Translations under genes and position numbers: made by a program
In this document: piece after piece, positions 12,730-24,872 of the stretch
How positions within the stretch are numbered: position 1 is the first letter of the stretch
Layout of the letters: every line of letters starts with the position of its first letter
The notes under the pieces: model-generated
Seen by the model: the letters and a program-made list of their open reading frames with translations, nothing else
The model's database searches: none
Told to the model about the DNA's origin: nothing
DNA from: Imbricaverruca yamaguchii
Taxonomy: Eukaryota; Arthropoda; Thecostraca; Neoverrucidae
Direction: 5' to 3'
Length of the DNA stretch: 64,000 nt
Assembly: GCA_034440575.1 (NCBI GenBank)
Contig: JAOTOL010001462.1
Location: 324,001-388,000 of the forward strand

Positions 12730-13320
12730 GTTACTACAGCCGCAGTTGTCTGGGGCCGGCGGTCGCCGGTCCTCTGCACGTGCCGAGCGGGGGCGTGCAC
12801 GGCAGACCAGCGCGGCCAGTGCGGCCGGCCGCACCGCATGCAGGTCACGTGTCTCTGCCACCTCTGTCAACAGCTGCCGTCTCGTCATTCAGACTTTGCG
12901 GCCAGCGCCGGCCGTGCCGGCGGCGGCCGAACGGCCCGGCTGGCTGCGATCCTGCGGCTTACGTCAGGCGGCGACGCGCAACGGCCACGCCGCAAAAACG
13001 CGGCCCGTGCGCCACGACCGCCGCTGGCAATGGGAGACGCCGGCTGACCCGGGCGCATCGGCGCTGCTTGTTGCCTGGGCGAGAGCATGGCGTGACGTGA
13101 CGTGACGTGGCGCGGCGGCGGACGAGCGGTCGCAATGGAGGGCGTCGCCACGTCTTCGGCACGTGATGTGACAGTGAGGCCCGGCGCGGCGGCGGCCGCG
13201 CGGCCGCAATGGAGGGCGTCGTCACGCCATCGCCACGCCATCGCCACGTAGGAACGCACGCGCACGGTGTGGCAGCCCTCCTGTGCCGCCGTCCTCCCTC
13301 TCCACCTGTCCCCGCCGAAG
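12730..13320. other. CpG-rich island
   Basis: About 600 bp are strikingly GC- and CpG-rich compared with both flanks, including GCGCGGCGGCGGCC runs. A direct duplication with a 74-bp offset (copies near 13109 and 13183, sharing CGCAATGGAGGGCGTCG) lies inside it. Frames are open on both strands, as expected from GC-rich DNA. It could be an unmethylated promoter or first-exon region, but I see no gene attached. Confidence 0.5.
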
Positions 13321-13468
13321 ACTGATACGCGCACGGACTTCCGTCTTAACTTCAGAGACAATCCGCAATTTGCACGGCCGATGTCATGGGAGTACTGTCG
13401 CCACGCCATACAGACTTTGAGGTTAATATATAGTTCGTTCGCATATATATATATGCATACTTTTATAC

Positions 13469-13472
<4 letters not shown>

Positions 13473-13551
<79 letters not shown>
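13473..13551. repeat. (AT)n microsatellite
   Basis: A pure TA run preceded by short impure AT tracts from about 13443. Confidence 0.95.
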
Positions 13552-13555
<4 letters not shown>

Positions 13556-14690
13556 AACGAGATCCTTCCTTTGGGAAGCTTGTAGAAGTCAAGAAGACAT
13601 CGAGCAACAGGGGATCCAGACACTCGACTAACACCCCTGCGACTCGAAAAGGAAATCCACCCACACCAAATCCCTAACTTCTCGTTTCCCAGCTAACAGT
13701 TACCCCACGGAGAAAAGTTAACGGTGCCGAGCCTGTTCTGGACTATTGCGGTCGGGACAGAAACCACACGGCGATAGCTCGGTTCAGGGTGCAACGAATC
13801 CGGGATTTGTTTTCAGTCAGAAGGGCACAGGGCACGTTGCTGATGGGGCAGGCCAGACCCTAACACGATGACATCCACACCGGCCTCTAACGCCCACTCT
13901 GCACGAGGCGCTTACCTAGTAAGCACCTACACCGAGCCACAACACACCATCACACGAGGGTCTTCCTTCACTCTCGCACAAACGCTACGCCACATCATGA
14001 ACACACCACACTCCACCATCACTCGGTACATCACCCACACCGTCGTACACACACAGAACAGCGGCGCTACACGAACACTACTCGCCACAAACACATTAAA
14101 CAATCAGTTCGTTTCTGTCCGTCAAATCAGTCAAAACAACAATCTGTTCGTTCACATTGCACCGCACCATCAACACCAGCCGGAGCTACATCTTCGCCCA
14201 AGAGCTGGATAAGATTCCACTCGGCAACACCACAGCATTGCTTGGTGCCACAGCGTCCCTCGACGCCACAGCCACAGTGGAACACATCAGACTGTAGGCA
14301 TAACCACACATGATGTGCTGGCACTGACATTCAGCATATAACAGCTTCCAACTCACGTACACATGCACAAGAAGCAGTACGACTTGCGTCGCTACGTTCC
14401 TCTCTAACTACGCTGTCTCCGCTGCATGCGCTACGGCCACGGTGAACGTGCGTCAGAGGAGTCACGTTGCGGCCGGTGTGCAGCACATTTCTCGATTTCT
14501 AATTGCACGCCGACCGAAAGTGAAATTGTAGCCCGTGACGGGCCCATCCCGCCATCGACCCTGACTTCCTCAAGTGGACATTCGATAAGGAGCTGTGCCG
14601 ATATGAGGCAGTACGGGGTGTACCGCACAACACAGCACGCCAACACTTGCGTTTCACAAAACGCAATTCCCCTCCCCTCAAACCCAGATA
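13552..14690. other. Unassigned sequence
   Basis: Rich in CAC-type trinucleotides on the plus strand (about 13870-14200), giving threonine/histidine-rich frames. No recognised gene. Confidence 0.3.
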
Positions 14691-15265
14691 AGGTTTCCAG
14701 CCACTCCCTTCGTGGTATCCTCCCATGTCCTCCAGGACTTGGCCGCTCCCTTTCGCCACCCTGCCTCCAATCGGTCAGCATCCACCCCGCCACCTCGACG
14801 CTTTCCCGGCACTCGCTCCCCGAGCCCCGGCCCCTGCTATGCCCATCGGGATGGCCCAAACCAAGGTCAAATCCCAAGGCCTCCTCAGTCGCCACACGGA
14901 CTGTCCATAAGCAGACGGCCACCGTCTCTTGCCAGAACAACCCTCCCACAACCTCCTGCGCCACCACCCAAACCCTGCACAAAACCTCGCCCGAGCTCTC
15001 CAAGCCCCCCCCCCAGTCCATTTAGGCCGAACCCACCACATCTATCCAGTCCATCCAGACTGAACCTACCACCCCTGCCATACCAATCCCGACCGAACCT
15101 ACCTCACCTCACAAGCGCAAATCCCGCTCCCGTCGCCACACAGTCCACTCACCCCCACCCCACCCCCTCCCCTTCCAGGCCCCGTACCACCAAAGCCCGT
15201 CAACCAGTCCTGTGTGACTTACCACGTGCCAACCTCACCATCCACGGAATCCACCCCCCCCCCCA
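14690..15265 (+). other. Strand-asymmetric C-rich tract with a proline/serine-rich open frame
   Basis: For about 570 bp the plus strand is C-rich and G-poor, ending in runs of ten or more C. A 199-codon plus-strand frame (14712-15311) would encode a protein dominated by Pro, Ser, Arg and Thr; another 199-codon plus frame (14426-15025) and a 196-codon minus frame overlap it. A Pro-rich retrotransposon ORF1 remnant is conceivable, but no zinc knuckle or other domain is seen. I do not call a gene. Confidence 0.3.
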
Positions 15266-18140
15266 CGCGACACCGACACCACTCCTATATAAAAGCACCA
15301 ACAGATGCTAATCACGAACGGCAATGGGTCGCTTAGTATGCTTGAGAATCGATGGTATTCCAAGCAAATTCCACGCGTTTAAATCAGAATAACTACGACA
15401 AAATAAACATTAGCATCCCCGGTCCAAGGAACTAATTTTCGCGAACCAGACTGTAATTGGAACAGTGTTTCGAGTTACACATGGCATATCAACAATGTGA
15501 GGAGCCCAACCTGGAAATATGGTGTAGCCATGCGCATCGCTAACAGCATAATTCATAGTCGAGTAACGCTAAATTCCCCTGAACTGCGCAGCAGCAAACT
15601 TCAAAATCGCCCATCGCCAAACCACAGTCATCTCACTATGCATCTGGCCCTCAGCTGCAGCCAGCACACAACGCCAGCTGAGCCACTGGCTGCTGCCAGC
15701 ATTGACGTGGTTGGCCTGGTGCGATTGGCACTGACGTGGACCAGAGTGGTTGACTTAGCCAGCATGCGCATGGGCGAAAGCTGAGGTGATCGCTATTTCT
15801 CAGCGTGATCTCAGATGATGTCACGAGGTCAAATTCTGAGCAATTTACAAAGAGCATATATCAGCTTGTCTTTGGAACCTCGCCTTACTTTAAAATTGAT
15901 GTTCAGAAGGGTCTGGGATGTTTAATTAATTTTCCGTCTATTCTTTAGGTTAGGTTGCTAGGTTAAGTTTTCTTGTAATGTTGTAGTGTTTCCTTGGTTG
16001 TACTTCTTTTCTTTAGGCTAGTTTAAGATGCTAGGTTAAGCTTGGTTTATCTTTCAAATGAATACATCACTGTTTTAATCAATAAATAGATGGTATCCAA
16101 AAACAGGTCATACTAATCAATGTCCAGAGAGGTATTCGGATTCCTTTTGGAAAAAAGCCATGTGGGAACAAGACAAATAACTTCGAGTTGAATTCATCAA
16201 GTTTCCGCACCAAATCGCGTTACGCAACAAGGAGCCAGGTACCTTCCATCAAAACACAAAGGACCGCGGCCCACCGGCGAAACAGTGTGGGCGGAGCCAT
16301 TAGCCGTGAATGTGCATAAAGTGTGTCGTGAACCAACCAATAAACAAACAAAACGCAAAGGACCCAGAAACCTCAGAAACCGCAGAAACGCGTGAAGCGT
16401 GGCGGAAGCGACGAATGAGCAAGGTACACGTGCGCGAATGTTTATGTGGTGAAGACTGGACGTTATTGGCCGCAATGCGTGAAATTGAAAAATTAACGTC
16501 TTAAAGCAAGTCATGCATATTTAAATGTCAGAGTGCGAGCTAATTTATCAAGGTATACCTGTATAAAACCTTTTCACAAGAAGAGGGGTTGATTTCTGTT
16601 GACTTAGAAACGATGGTGGTAGTTTGGCCTCACGGCACAGAAGCTTTCCCTGTCATTAATGATATCGAGTTACCAAATGAGCACCTTGGGCAAAGTAGTT
16701 TTCGAAATCCGGTGACTTCAAAAAGTAGGAGTAGGTAAAGGTTGGGCACACTTCAAATTAATTTCCCTTCATCCTGCCACAAGTCCTATGTACACCACTC
16801 GGGGTAGTGGTGGGGAGGGTTGAGGAGGAGCCAAAAGTTGCTACCCTCCCTCAAATCGACCGGCTAGTTCGACCAGTGAGTTATGTTGAATGTAGTTTTA
16901 ACTGTAAAAGGTTTGTTTGTTTTGCATTCTTCGTCACAAAACAGTGGAAAAGCTGATTCTCCGACGCGCATGTGATTCGTCGTCGTTACATTCTCCGTTG
17001 TGATTTAATTTGCCTATTGACAAATATGATAAATAATTCCATAAAATCACCTAGCCACAATTTTGTAGTTTAATGGCTGGGATTGATGAGCGAAAAAATT
17101 ACCGTGAGAAATCTGCTCCAACTCCCGAGCCGTCCTATCTATTAGTATTAAACGGAGATTTCTCGAAATTTGCTGCTTGCGATCCCAAATGTTACCTGAT
17201 TGCTATATTTCTGAGCAACCCGAAGCCCAAATTTGGTCAGGTAAGACTGGAGTCCCTGACACGTCACACCACCACCAGACACACGGCCTGGCCCGACCCT
17301 GGGTGGTGTAGGGGGGAGGGGGTGGCAGCCGACGCATCACGCGCCGTACACGACGTCACGTCACACTAACCGTCACGTCTCGCGGCCCAGCGCGACCGTG
17401 GCGAATAAAGTACGGTTCGGGTCAAGCATCGGCCGCGCCGCGCCACCCGCTGACCTCCAGATGTCACTGTTGCGCAACAATCACAACAGTCGCTGACCCA
17501 GAAAGGCAGGCTTCAGAGCAGGCCAACAACAACAGTCGTAGCTGACAGCTATGGAAACGGCCCGCTGGTACGGATGCCTGCAGAGAGAGGCTCATCGGTT
17601 AGACTGGTGACCATGGGCACACCATATTTTGTTCAGAGCGGACTATGTGATGCTCTATTCGAAAAGGGAGTTGTCAGCCGGAAAAAAAGTATCCAATTTT
17701 ATTCCGCCGTCAAAGCGTGTCAGCTCGCGTTCATGATCCCGTTCATGGATGTGATTAAATTGCCTTACTATGCTTGCCTGCAGAACAAAGGCTGTCATTT
17801 TGTCACCGTATCATTATATACATGACCGTGGAACCACGTCGCATTTCGCTGGTTATCGGCCCCATACGTTTGCATGTTTGCGACATTAGATGCATTGTTT
17901 AGCAATCTAAGTAGAATCCATCTTAAAACTGCCACAGCCGTGTGCAACAGCCCCTGTGCTGCGTAGACCGTAGAAGATAAGACATAGACAGTGCCTGTGT
18001 CAAGTGCATTTTTACCTTAAAGATGGCTGATCACATTTCTCCTTCGCTATGGTGCATGCCTGCAAGGCTAGATTGGCCCTGGTGTGATGAAATAAGACGT
18101 AGAGGTGCATTTGAGCCACGATCTGGTCATATGAGGCTAC
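15266..18140. other. Unassigned sequence
   Basis: Mostly AT-rich unique DNA without arrays. GC-rich patches lie at about 17260-17460. No coding remnant was recognised; the longest frame is 105 aa. Confidence 0.3.
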
Positions 18141-18144
18141 ATCA

Positions 18145-18305
18145 GCTCGGCAACATCCACCAGAGCTACATCAGCCCGGCCACATCCACCAGAGCTACAT
18201 CAGCCCTGGCCACATCCACCAGAGCTGCATCAGCCTGGGCACATCCACCAGAGCTACATCAGCTTGGCCACATCCACCAGAGCTATATCATGTCGGCCAC
18301 ATTCC
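18145..18305. repeat. ~30-bp minisatellite (about 5 units)
   Basis: The unit is GGCCACATCCACCAGAGCTA followed by CATCAGCCCT, about five copies, with end copies diverged. A 129-codon plus frame (18023-18412) runs through it in frame because the unit is a multiple of three; it has no other support. Confidence 0.9.
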
Positions 18306-21300
18306 CGCGAGAGGTGCGCGTATCGTGCTCCCAAGATTTTCTACTGCTGTTTTACCGCAACAGCATATATCGGACGTCCGAAGAAAACACCTTGTTGGTA
18401 TCAACTCTGTGACAATTCGAGCATCAGAAAACCGTGATGCCAAATCACCTGGAGGAAGCACGGCTTTGACGAAGTCACCAAATCACCTTGCGATGTATTT
18501 TCGTCGAAACAGACATAAAATTGTGGAACAACAGCTGTACAACCAAAACCTACCGTATTTCCGATTCCAGGAGCTGCAGCTTTCCACATCACGGGAGCTC
18601 CAGGCAATCGAGTTAACAGGTTCCCATACAGTCAGATCGCGTAATCCTCAATCAAATGATGACGTCGGCTTCCAGTCAGCTCACTGTCTCGGCCGCCACT
18701 TTGCGTTTTTCTTCCTTCGACCACGTTTGCTGTTTGTTACCTGGAACATCGGAGCAGCCTCAATTACAATGCCTGGTCACAGGAATTGTATTAAACAAAC
18801 GTTGATAAGAATCGCAATGTATTTTTTTTCAAGTAATCTGTAAGCTTCAGAGCGGATTATTTTTATGGTGCCTTCCTTTGGCTGCTGCTACCAAAATCAT
18901 TTATTAGGATGGTAATCATCCAGGAATCGTACATCTTCGATCAGCTTAAGACAAAAATATTTATGTTATCACTATTGCTATGTGATGATAATGTTATGTT
19001 ATGACTAATACTCATCGCGTCATCTGTAGCATCGCTAGTTAGATCATTGTAATTATGCTATCAACCAGTAGGGCCAGCATTTCGAATTGTTTTCTTCTCA
19101 TATGTTTGGTGTACAGGTCTCTGTAGTAGAACATATCTAGCTGTCTCGAATGTAGCACAGGCTAGCTAATCGGAAAATAAGTGAACAGTTTGGTACATAC
19201 GATTGCTATGTTTTTCTTTCAGTACCACCGGCCAGCTTACACCACCACCAGTCAGATTATACCTGCTAATCGAGACAACATTATCACCCAATGCGAGACC
19301 AATTTAGGTCTACTTTGTTCGATGTAAAAGCGCACGGTCGACCATTAATAAGCCATGGCTGAGGTGATTACCACTTTCCCGACAGTGTGAGCGCGGCTAA
19401 CTGGAGGATCATGAATATGCCATAAACGAGGAAGCGTAACCGGATTGCCTCGACCCGATGCCCGGGCGAGTGCCACGACCGACCGACCCCGAAGGCTGGT
19501 GCAGCGGGCCGACAGTTTGGGACAAGGCCGCAACACACGACACGTGGCGGCCGGCTCGGGGTGGCCGGCTGGCCATTTCCACGGGGTCTGGCCACGACGC
19601 GACGTCATCCATCGTGAGCCAACACCAAAGCGACGGCTCGCCATTAAGTAGTTGAACGACCTCTTGAATGCTTTGCAGAAGGCACCAATTATCTCAAGGA
19701 TATGTTCCTGCAATGAAAAAGATGCAATGCAAACATTTTATGTTATGCTGCAATTATCGACAGACTAAGCATGGTATTTAAATGTTATCCCTCGAAAAGT
19801 GGGATACTTTTTTGCCTAGGTTCCACCATGATATTCTGAAATTGCCTAAATGTCCTACATGTAGCTGGTCCGGAATATGCACAGGCTACATCCGCGGAAA
19901 AATGCACGGATCCGGAAAACGCTCTGGCAGCATGTGCACGGCCGTGGGCCTGGTCAGGCTTGGAAGTTCGGTCCGTCTCAAAGTACACTGTAGGATAAAA
20001 TATCGATAGAAGTGCGCGTAAATAATCTCCCAAAGTGTGTGTGGTGTGTTGCGCTCATTGCGGCTGCGACAGAGTTAGCCGACCTCCCAGCTCGCCCTTG
20101 GCTAATGAACGGTAGACCTCAAGTTGATGCTGTCGAAGCCTTGCTTGAAAGGTCCAAGCAATGATCGGGTCTATGTCAGAAATATAGATTTGGGCGATCA
20201 TATAATACGCTGAGTCACTCACCTATTGAGTATGTATTTTTCCATGTCATTCAGTTCAATAATTTTAATTCGACTAACTTCACATTCGTTGAACGGCATA
20301 TGCATGATGGCAGCGACGGCTTCAGAAGGCTGGTTTTCAACAGTTCAGGGAGTTCAAATTTTCTCGACTTTCGAAAATACGCTCTTTCGATTTAGACGTC
20401 TAGCATTCGGTGAATTCGCTTAAGATAATAGTTATCTTGTAAAACGCTTTGAGATTTCAAGTTCAAGATATTTTGCGGAGGAGTAAAGTAAACTACCACT
20501 CTAAAACTCTGTAGATGTCCCCACACATCTCACACCTTCAGCAACTAACGTCATGTGCACCATAGCGTAAGACTGCTTTAACGTAGAAGTGCACATGCCT
20601 AGAAAATTACGTGCTGAACCCACATGTTATGACCTTGATGGTCATGTACGGCTTTAATACATACTCCTCCCTGGCAATTTATCTCTGCTAATGATATAAA
20701 AATGTCTAAAGTAAATGTGTATCCAGCGGTGGACGTAGATGAGCTTACGGAGGTAACATAGAGTAAGACGAATACATAAATGTATGTACGAGCAGACGTA
20801 GATGAGTCAAGCTACACAACACCCTATTAACCCCACACGCCACCATGCATGGATGCATGATACTAATCCCTACTAATTGCTAATGAGAGGCAGCCGACGT
20901 GATAGGCGATGTGGGTAATTACCTTCTTGCCTGCATGGTGAAGAACCATCGGTGTTCTTCCATAAGAGCAGGCTAGTGCCAGCACCCTGGCAAAATTAAC
21001 TGTCTTGCCAACCCGTACCAATAAAAAATATTAATTATCTTGTGGAGGAGCAAAGTAAGCCAAAGACTATCAAACCATCCCAACCATCTTGGAGATGATC
21101 CCTCGCTCAGCACCCGCCTTCGGCATCATAACCACCTCACATAGACTAGAACGTATGGTTTCTTTAACGTAAACATACACATGCCTTGATCTTGTTTGAA
21201 AAACCCAATCGCTTTAAAAGTGGTTTAAATGACCTATGTGATACGGCAGGTCTCTTAGCTCCCATAGGGTTCCCTCATGTAGATGTGCTACGGCAAAAGC

Positions 21301-21960
21301 TACGTATTATGTGTCACTTGTTGAATGAAAACGTTTCTTTCGTGTTGTAAACCTATCGTGTTTGCCGTGCCAATTCGGCCTAGTGCATATACAGGGATGA
21401 GTATGAAGAACTTTTTAGTGTCTCCAAGACATCGTATATTTAGCTGAGCAAAATATTCATGGATTCTATCAATTATCACTTCAGGTGTTCATGATATCTG
21501 GAGATGTATATCCTTAACGGAGTGCACCCTGACAAAGTGCAATAAGTCACTTACTGTGCCTAATATACTTAGTAGCTTAGCACGTTTAGCTTACCAAAGT
21601 CAACGACTTCGTACAGGAAAAATGCCTTCCACCTGGTCATCATAAGATGTTTAAGCCCTTGAACTCTTGCACTTCCCTATTGCAAGGCATGCTGAACCCT
21701 ACAAGGCACTGTCCTACACTTCTATGTGTAATCCGCCCTTCGTGTCAGCTGGCAGCATGGCGTGCATGATGTGGACGGGTGACACGGGCATTGTACATAT
21801 CGTGCATAGCAAGTACCACAATGCCGTGTATAGCCACCACAATAATCCGATCATGGTGTCGGCGCAGCTTTTCTGGACAACTGTTCCCATGAGCTACACC
21901 TTGAACCAGACTGATTACGCTGCGTTTACCAGAGCTCTTTTTGCAGCCAACTTCCTTGAA
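18306..21960. other. Unassigned sequence with a diverged direct duplication
   Basis: No gene was recognised. Segments at about 20436-20690 and 21035-21270 share an ordered set of short blocks (GGAGGAGYAAAGTAA, then TTTAACGTA, then CACATGCCT) and may be two old copies of one dispersed repeat. The region around 19440-19600 is GC-rich. Confidence 0.3.
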
Positions 21961-21989
21961 TATTGCCGCCAACCCGGCACCTCCGAAGG

Positions 21990-22770
21990 TAACTCCCGCC
22001 CGCCCGGCACCCACGAGGCTATGTCCCGCCCGCCCGGCACCCCTGAGGCTATGTCCCGCCCGCCCGGCACCCCCGAGGCTATGTCCCGCCCGCCCGGCAC
22101 CCACGAGGCTATGTCCCGCCCGCCCGGCACCCACGAGGCTATGTCCCGCCCGCCCGGCACCCACGAGGCTATGTCCCGCCCGCCCGTCACCATGAGGCTA
22201 TGTCCCGCCCGCCCGGCACCTCTGAGGCTATGTCCCGCCCGCCCGGCACCCACGAGGCTATGTCCCGCCCGCCCGGCACCCCTGAGGCTATGTCCCGCCC
22301 GCCCGGCACCCACGAGGCTATGTCCCGCCCGCCCGGCACCCCTGAGGCTATGTCCCGCCCGCCCGGCACCTGAGGCTATGTCCCCGCCCGGCACATGAGG
22401 CTATGTCGCCCCGGCACCCCTGAGGCTATGTCCCGCCCCCGGCACCTCTGAGGCTATGTCCCGCCCGCCCGGCACCCAGCGTGCCCGCCCGGCCTGAGAT
22501 GTCCCGCCCGCCCGGCACCCACGAGGCTATGTCCCGCCCGCCCGGACCTCTGAGGTATGTTGCCCGCCCGGCACCCACGAGGCTATGTTCCCCGCCCCCC
22601 CCCCGGCTATGTCCCGCCCGCCCGGCACCTCTGAGGCTATGTCCCGCCCGCCCGGCACCCACGAGGCTATGTCCCGCCCCCGGCACCCCGAGGCGCCCGC
22701 CCGCCCGGCACCTCTGAGGCTATGTCCCGCCCGCCCGGCACCCCGGTACCCACGAGGCTATGTCCGCCCG
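21990..22770. repeat. 30-bp GC-rich minisatellite
   Basis: The unit is GGCTATGTCCCGCCCGCCCG followed by GCACCCACGA, in about 25 copies. CCACGAG, CCCCTGAG and CCTCTGAG variants are interleaved. Copies left of 22370 keep the 30-bp register (one 1-bp shift near 22190); copies to the right carry many deletions. A 243-codon plus frame (21667-22398) crosses it as a decapeptide repeat (EAMSRPPGTH); the opposite strand is open too. Confidence 0.95.
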
Positions 22771-22859
22771 CCCCCCCCGTTCCGCCAACCCGCCATCCCG
22801 AAGCAAAGCCCTAGTTCAGTTGTTCACGCTGCCAGCTCATCGAGAGCGTCTGCATAACG

Positions 22860-23318
22860 GTGGCTGTCTTCCCCTTCACCTCTGAAATGTGCTTTGACAC
22901 TGTCCCTGACTTTGTGCCATCTCATTATTTACCATTTTCCAGCTAAAACGCTATGGCAATATCTCGGTCCACTCCTTGCTGAACACCAAGGGAGCACCCC
23001 AGTTCTTTCATAATGTATTTGTTTAGTTTGTTCGTATTATGTTCTATGAGCCACGGGTGAAATGGCCCACTTACGACTCACGTCAAGAAGTAAACGCAAA
23101 TAAACCAGATATGAGCATGTGCATATCATCGCAATCCATATTTTTCTGTTTTTCCGATCTGTGGTCACATTCTGTTTGCCGTCCTGCTTCATATGTTACA
23201 CCTGCTAGACTCAATGTTGGAAATAATGTGTGAACTGCACATACTCGCATTCCTGCACTCCATATGCCTGAATTCCGGTTGCTGAATTCGGCTTGCAACT
23301 AATGTCCTCAGGTGAGTG
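22860..23318. other. Unassigned sequence
   Basis: Unique DNA between the 30-bp array and the CT tract. No gene or repeat was recognised. Confidence 0.3.
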
Positions 23319-23398
23319 CCGTTCTCTCTCTCTCTCTTCCTCTCTATCTCTCTCTCTCTCTCTCTCGCTCTCTCGCTTTCTCTCTCTCTCTCTCGACC
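23319..23398. repeat. (CT)n microsatellite, impure
   Basis: A TCTCTC run with occasional interruptions (TTCC, TCGC, TTTC). Confidence 0.95.
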
Positions 23399-24536
23399 CC
23401 TTTCTATCTATCTCCATTTCTTTCACCACCCACCCGTTCCCCGCTCCCGTGAATGAAACGGTAGGCATGCATATCTGACCATAGTGTGAGGTGAGCATTC
23501 TTCACTTCACACCAGCCGCGTGGACGTAGTATGTTGAGTCACCACTGGCAGACCTGATTCTGGAACATTGGGTCCTTCTGTGTGTCAATTAGTACTGGGT
23601 TCACGCCGTTCCAAAGTCTACTTTTGGTGTTGCGATGTTCTGTTTTCGTTCTTGGGGACTGCAATGTGTGTAGGATATTGATGGTCGGTTTATATCGTAC
23701 TGGTGAGGAGAGTTCACGACTAAGTAGGACAGCTACTTCACCGGTTTGGTGGTCGTGCAAAAGTCACGTCACAACAGGACTTGTATTAGGTCTTGAAAAT
23801 ACCAACAAACGAACACTGCTGAATTTCAATAGCAGTCACATCTTAGAAAAAACACAGGAGCGCTCCTTGAGAAGGCGATGCGAGGCGGCATGATCTGACA
23901 AGACTGTCCACGGAGCACGACGTTCGGACCGCAGCTGCCGGGGATTTCGATCCGGAAATTGGGGCAATGTTGTGATGGCGCCGGGTGCGAAGCGTGAGTC
24001 GTCTTTGTACCTGTGATTGGCTATTTATGCCGGTCGTAAAGGCCGTTTGCCGGCCGTTGCGGAGTCCACACACGTTTGTAGAGACCCATCGGGGGAATGG
24101 ACAGAGCTGGAGGGTTAGAATGGTGACTAGTGAAAGGGCAGGGGAAGAGTAAGAGAAGCGTAATTCTGAACACAAGGAGCATACAGAGTGAAGTGGAAAG
24201 GCACCACGCTGATTGCTTGCTCTCGGGAGAGGAAAAGGTAGAGTAAGAGAAGTTGAGCGCTGACTCTTCAAGGACGGCGGCTGACTATAATGGACACAAG
24301 TGCTGGAACCCGAGGGGGACACGGATGGTGCATTTAAAGGAAAGGGCGGACTTCCCATCGTCCCCCCCCCTCCCCGCCGCATGGCTCCCAACCTATCACA
24401 CGGTCCTACAGGACGCAGCATTATCACCGAAATTCTTCTTTCTGGCACATTGCGTCCCGGCGTGAATAGAATACCTCTAATGGACGGCTTTGTCGAACGC
24501 CAGGCCCAGAAGAAGAACGTCGGAAATGCCGTCGTC
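23399..24536. other. Unassigned sequence
   Basis: A 201-codon minus frame (23843-24448) is open but has no domain I recognise, and the plus strand is also partly open. I do not call a gene. Confidence 0.3.
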
Positions 24537-24765
24537 TACCACCGGTTGTCACGGTGGTTGCCGCGTACCACCGGTTGTCGCGGCGGTTGTCGTGCACCAC
24601 CGGTTGTCGCAGTGGTTATCGTGTATCACCGGATGCCACGGTGGTTCGGGTGTATCAAAGGTTGTCGCGGTGGTTGCGGTGTACCATCGGCTGTCGCAAT
24701 GGTTGCCATGTATCACTGGCTATCGGTGGCGGTGCATCACAGGTCTTGTGGTGCTTGCCGTATAC
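24537..24765. repeat. 29-bp minisatellite (about 8 units)
   Basis: The unit is CCACCGGTTGTCGCGGTGGT followed by TGCCGTGTA, eight copies with scattered substitutions and a shortened seventh copy. Confidence 0.93.
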
Positions 24766-24779
24766 CGTGACGGAGACCA

Positions 24780-24872
24780 CGAGGTGACGTCATGGCCAAG
24801 TCATGGCCACGTCATGGCGACGTCACGGCCACGTCATAGCGACGTCATGGCCGACCACGTCACCGCAAGCGC
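24780..24872. repeat. ~12-bp GACGTCATGGCC repeat
   Basis: About seven imperfect copies of GACGTCATGGCC directly follow the 29-bp array. The first contains a perfect TGACGTCA (the CREB/ATF site sequence), but the repetition itself explains the motif. Confidence 0.85.

Noticed and set aside
24780..24872. Cluster of CREB/ATF binding sites as an enhancer
   Set aside because: The TGACGTCA-like words are explained by a 12-bp tandem repeat, and only one is perfect.
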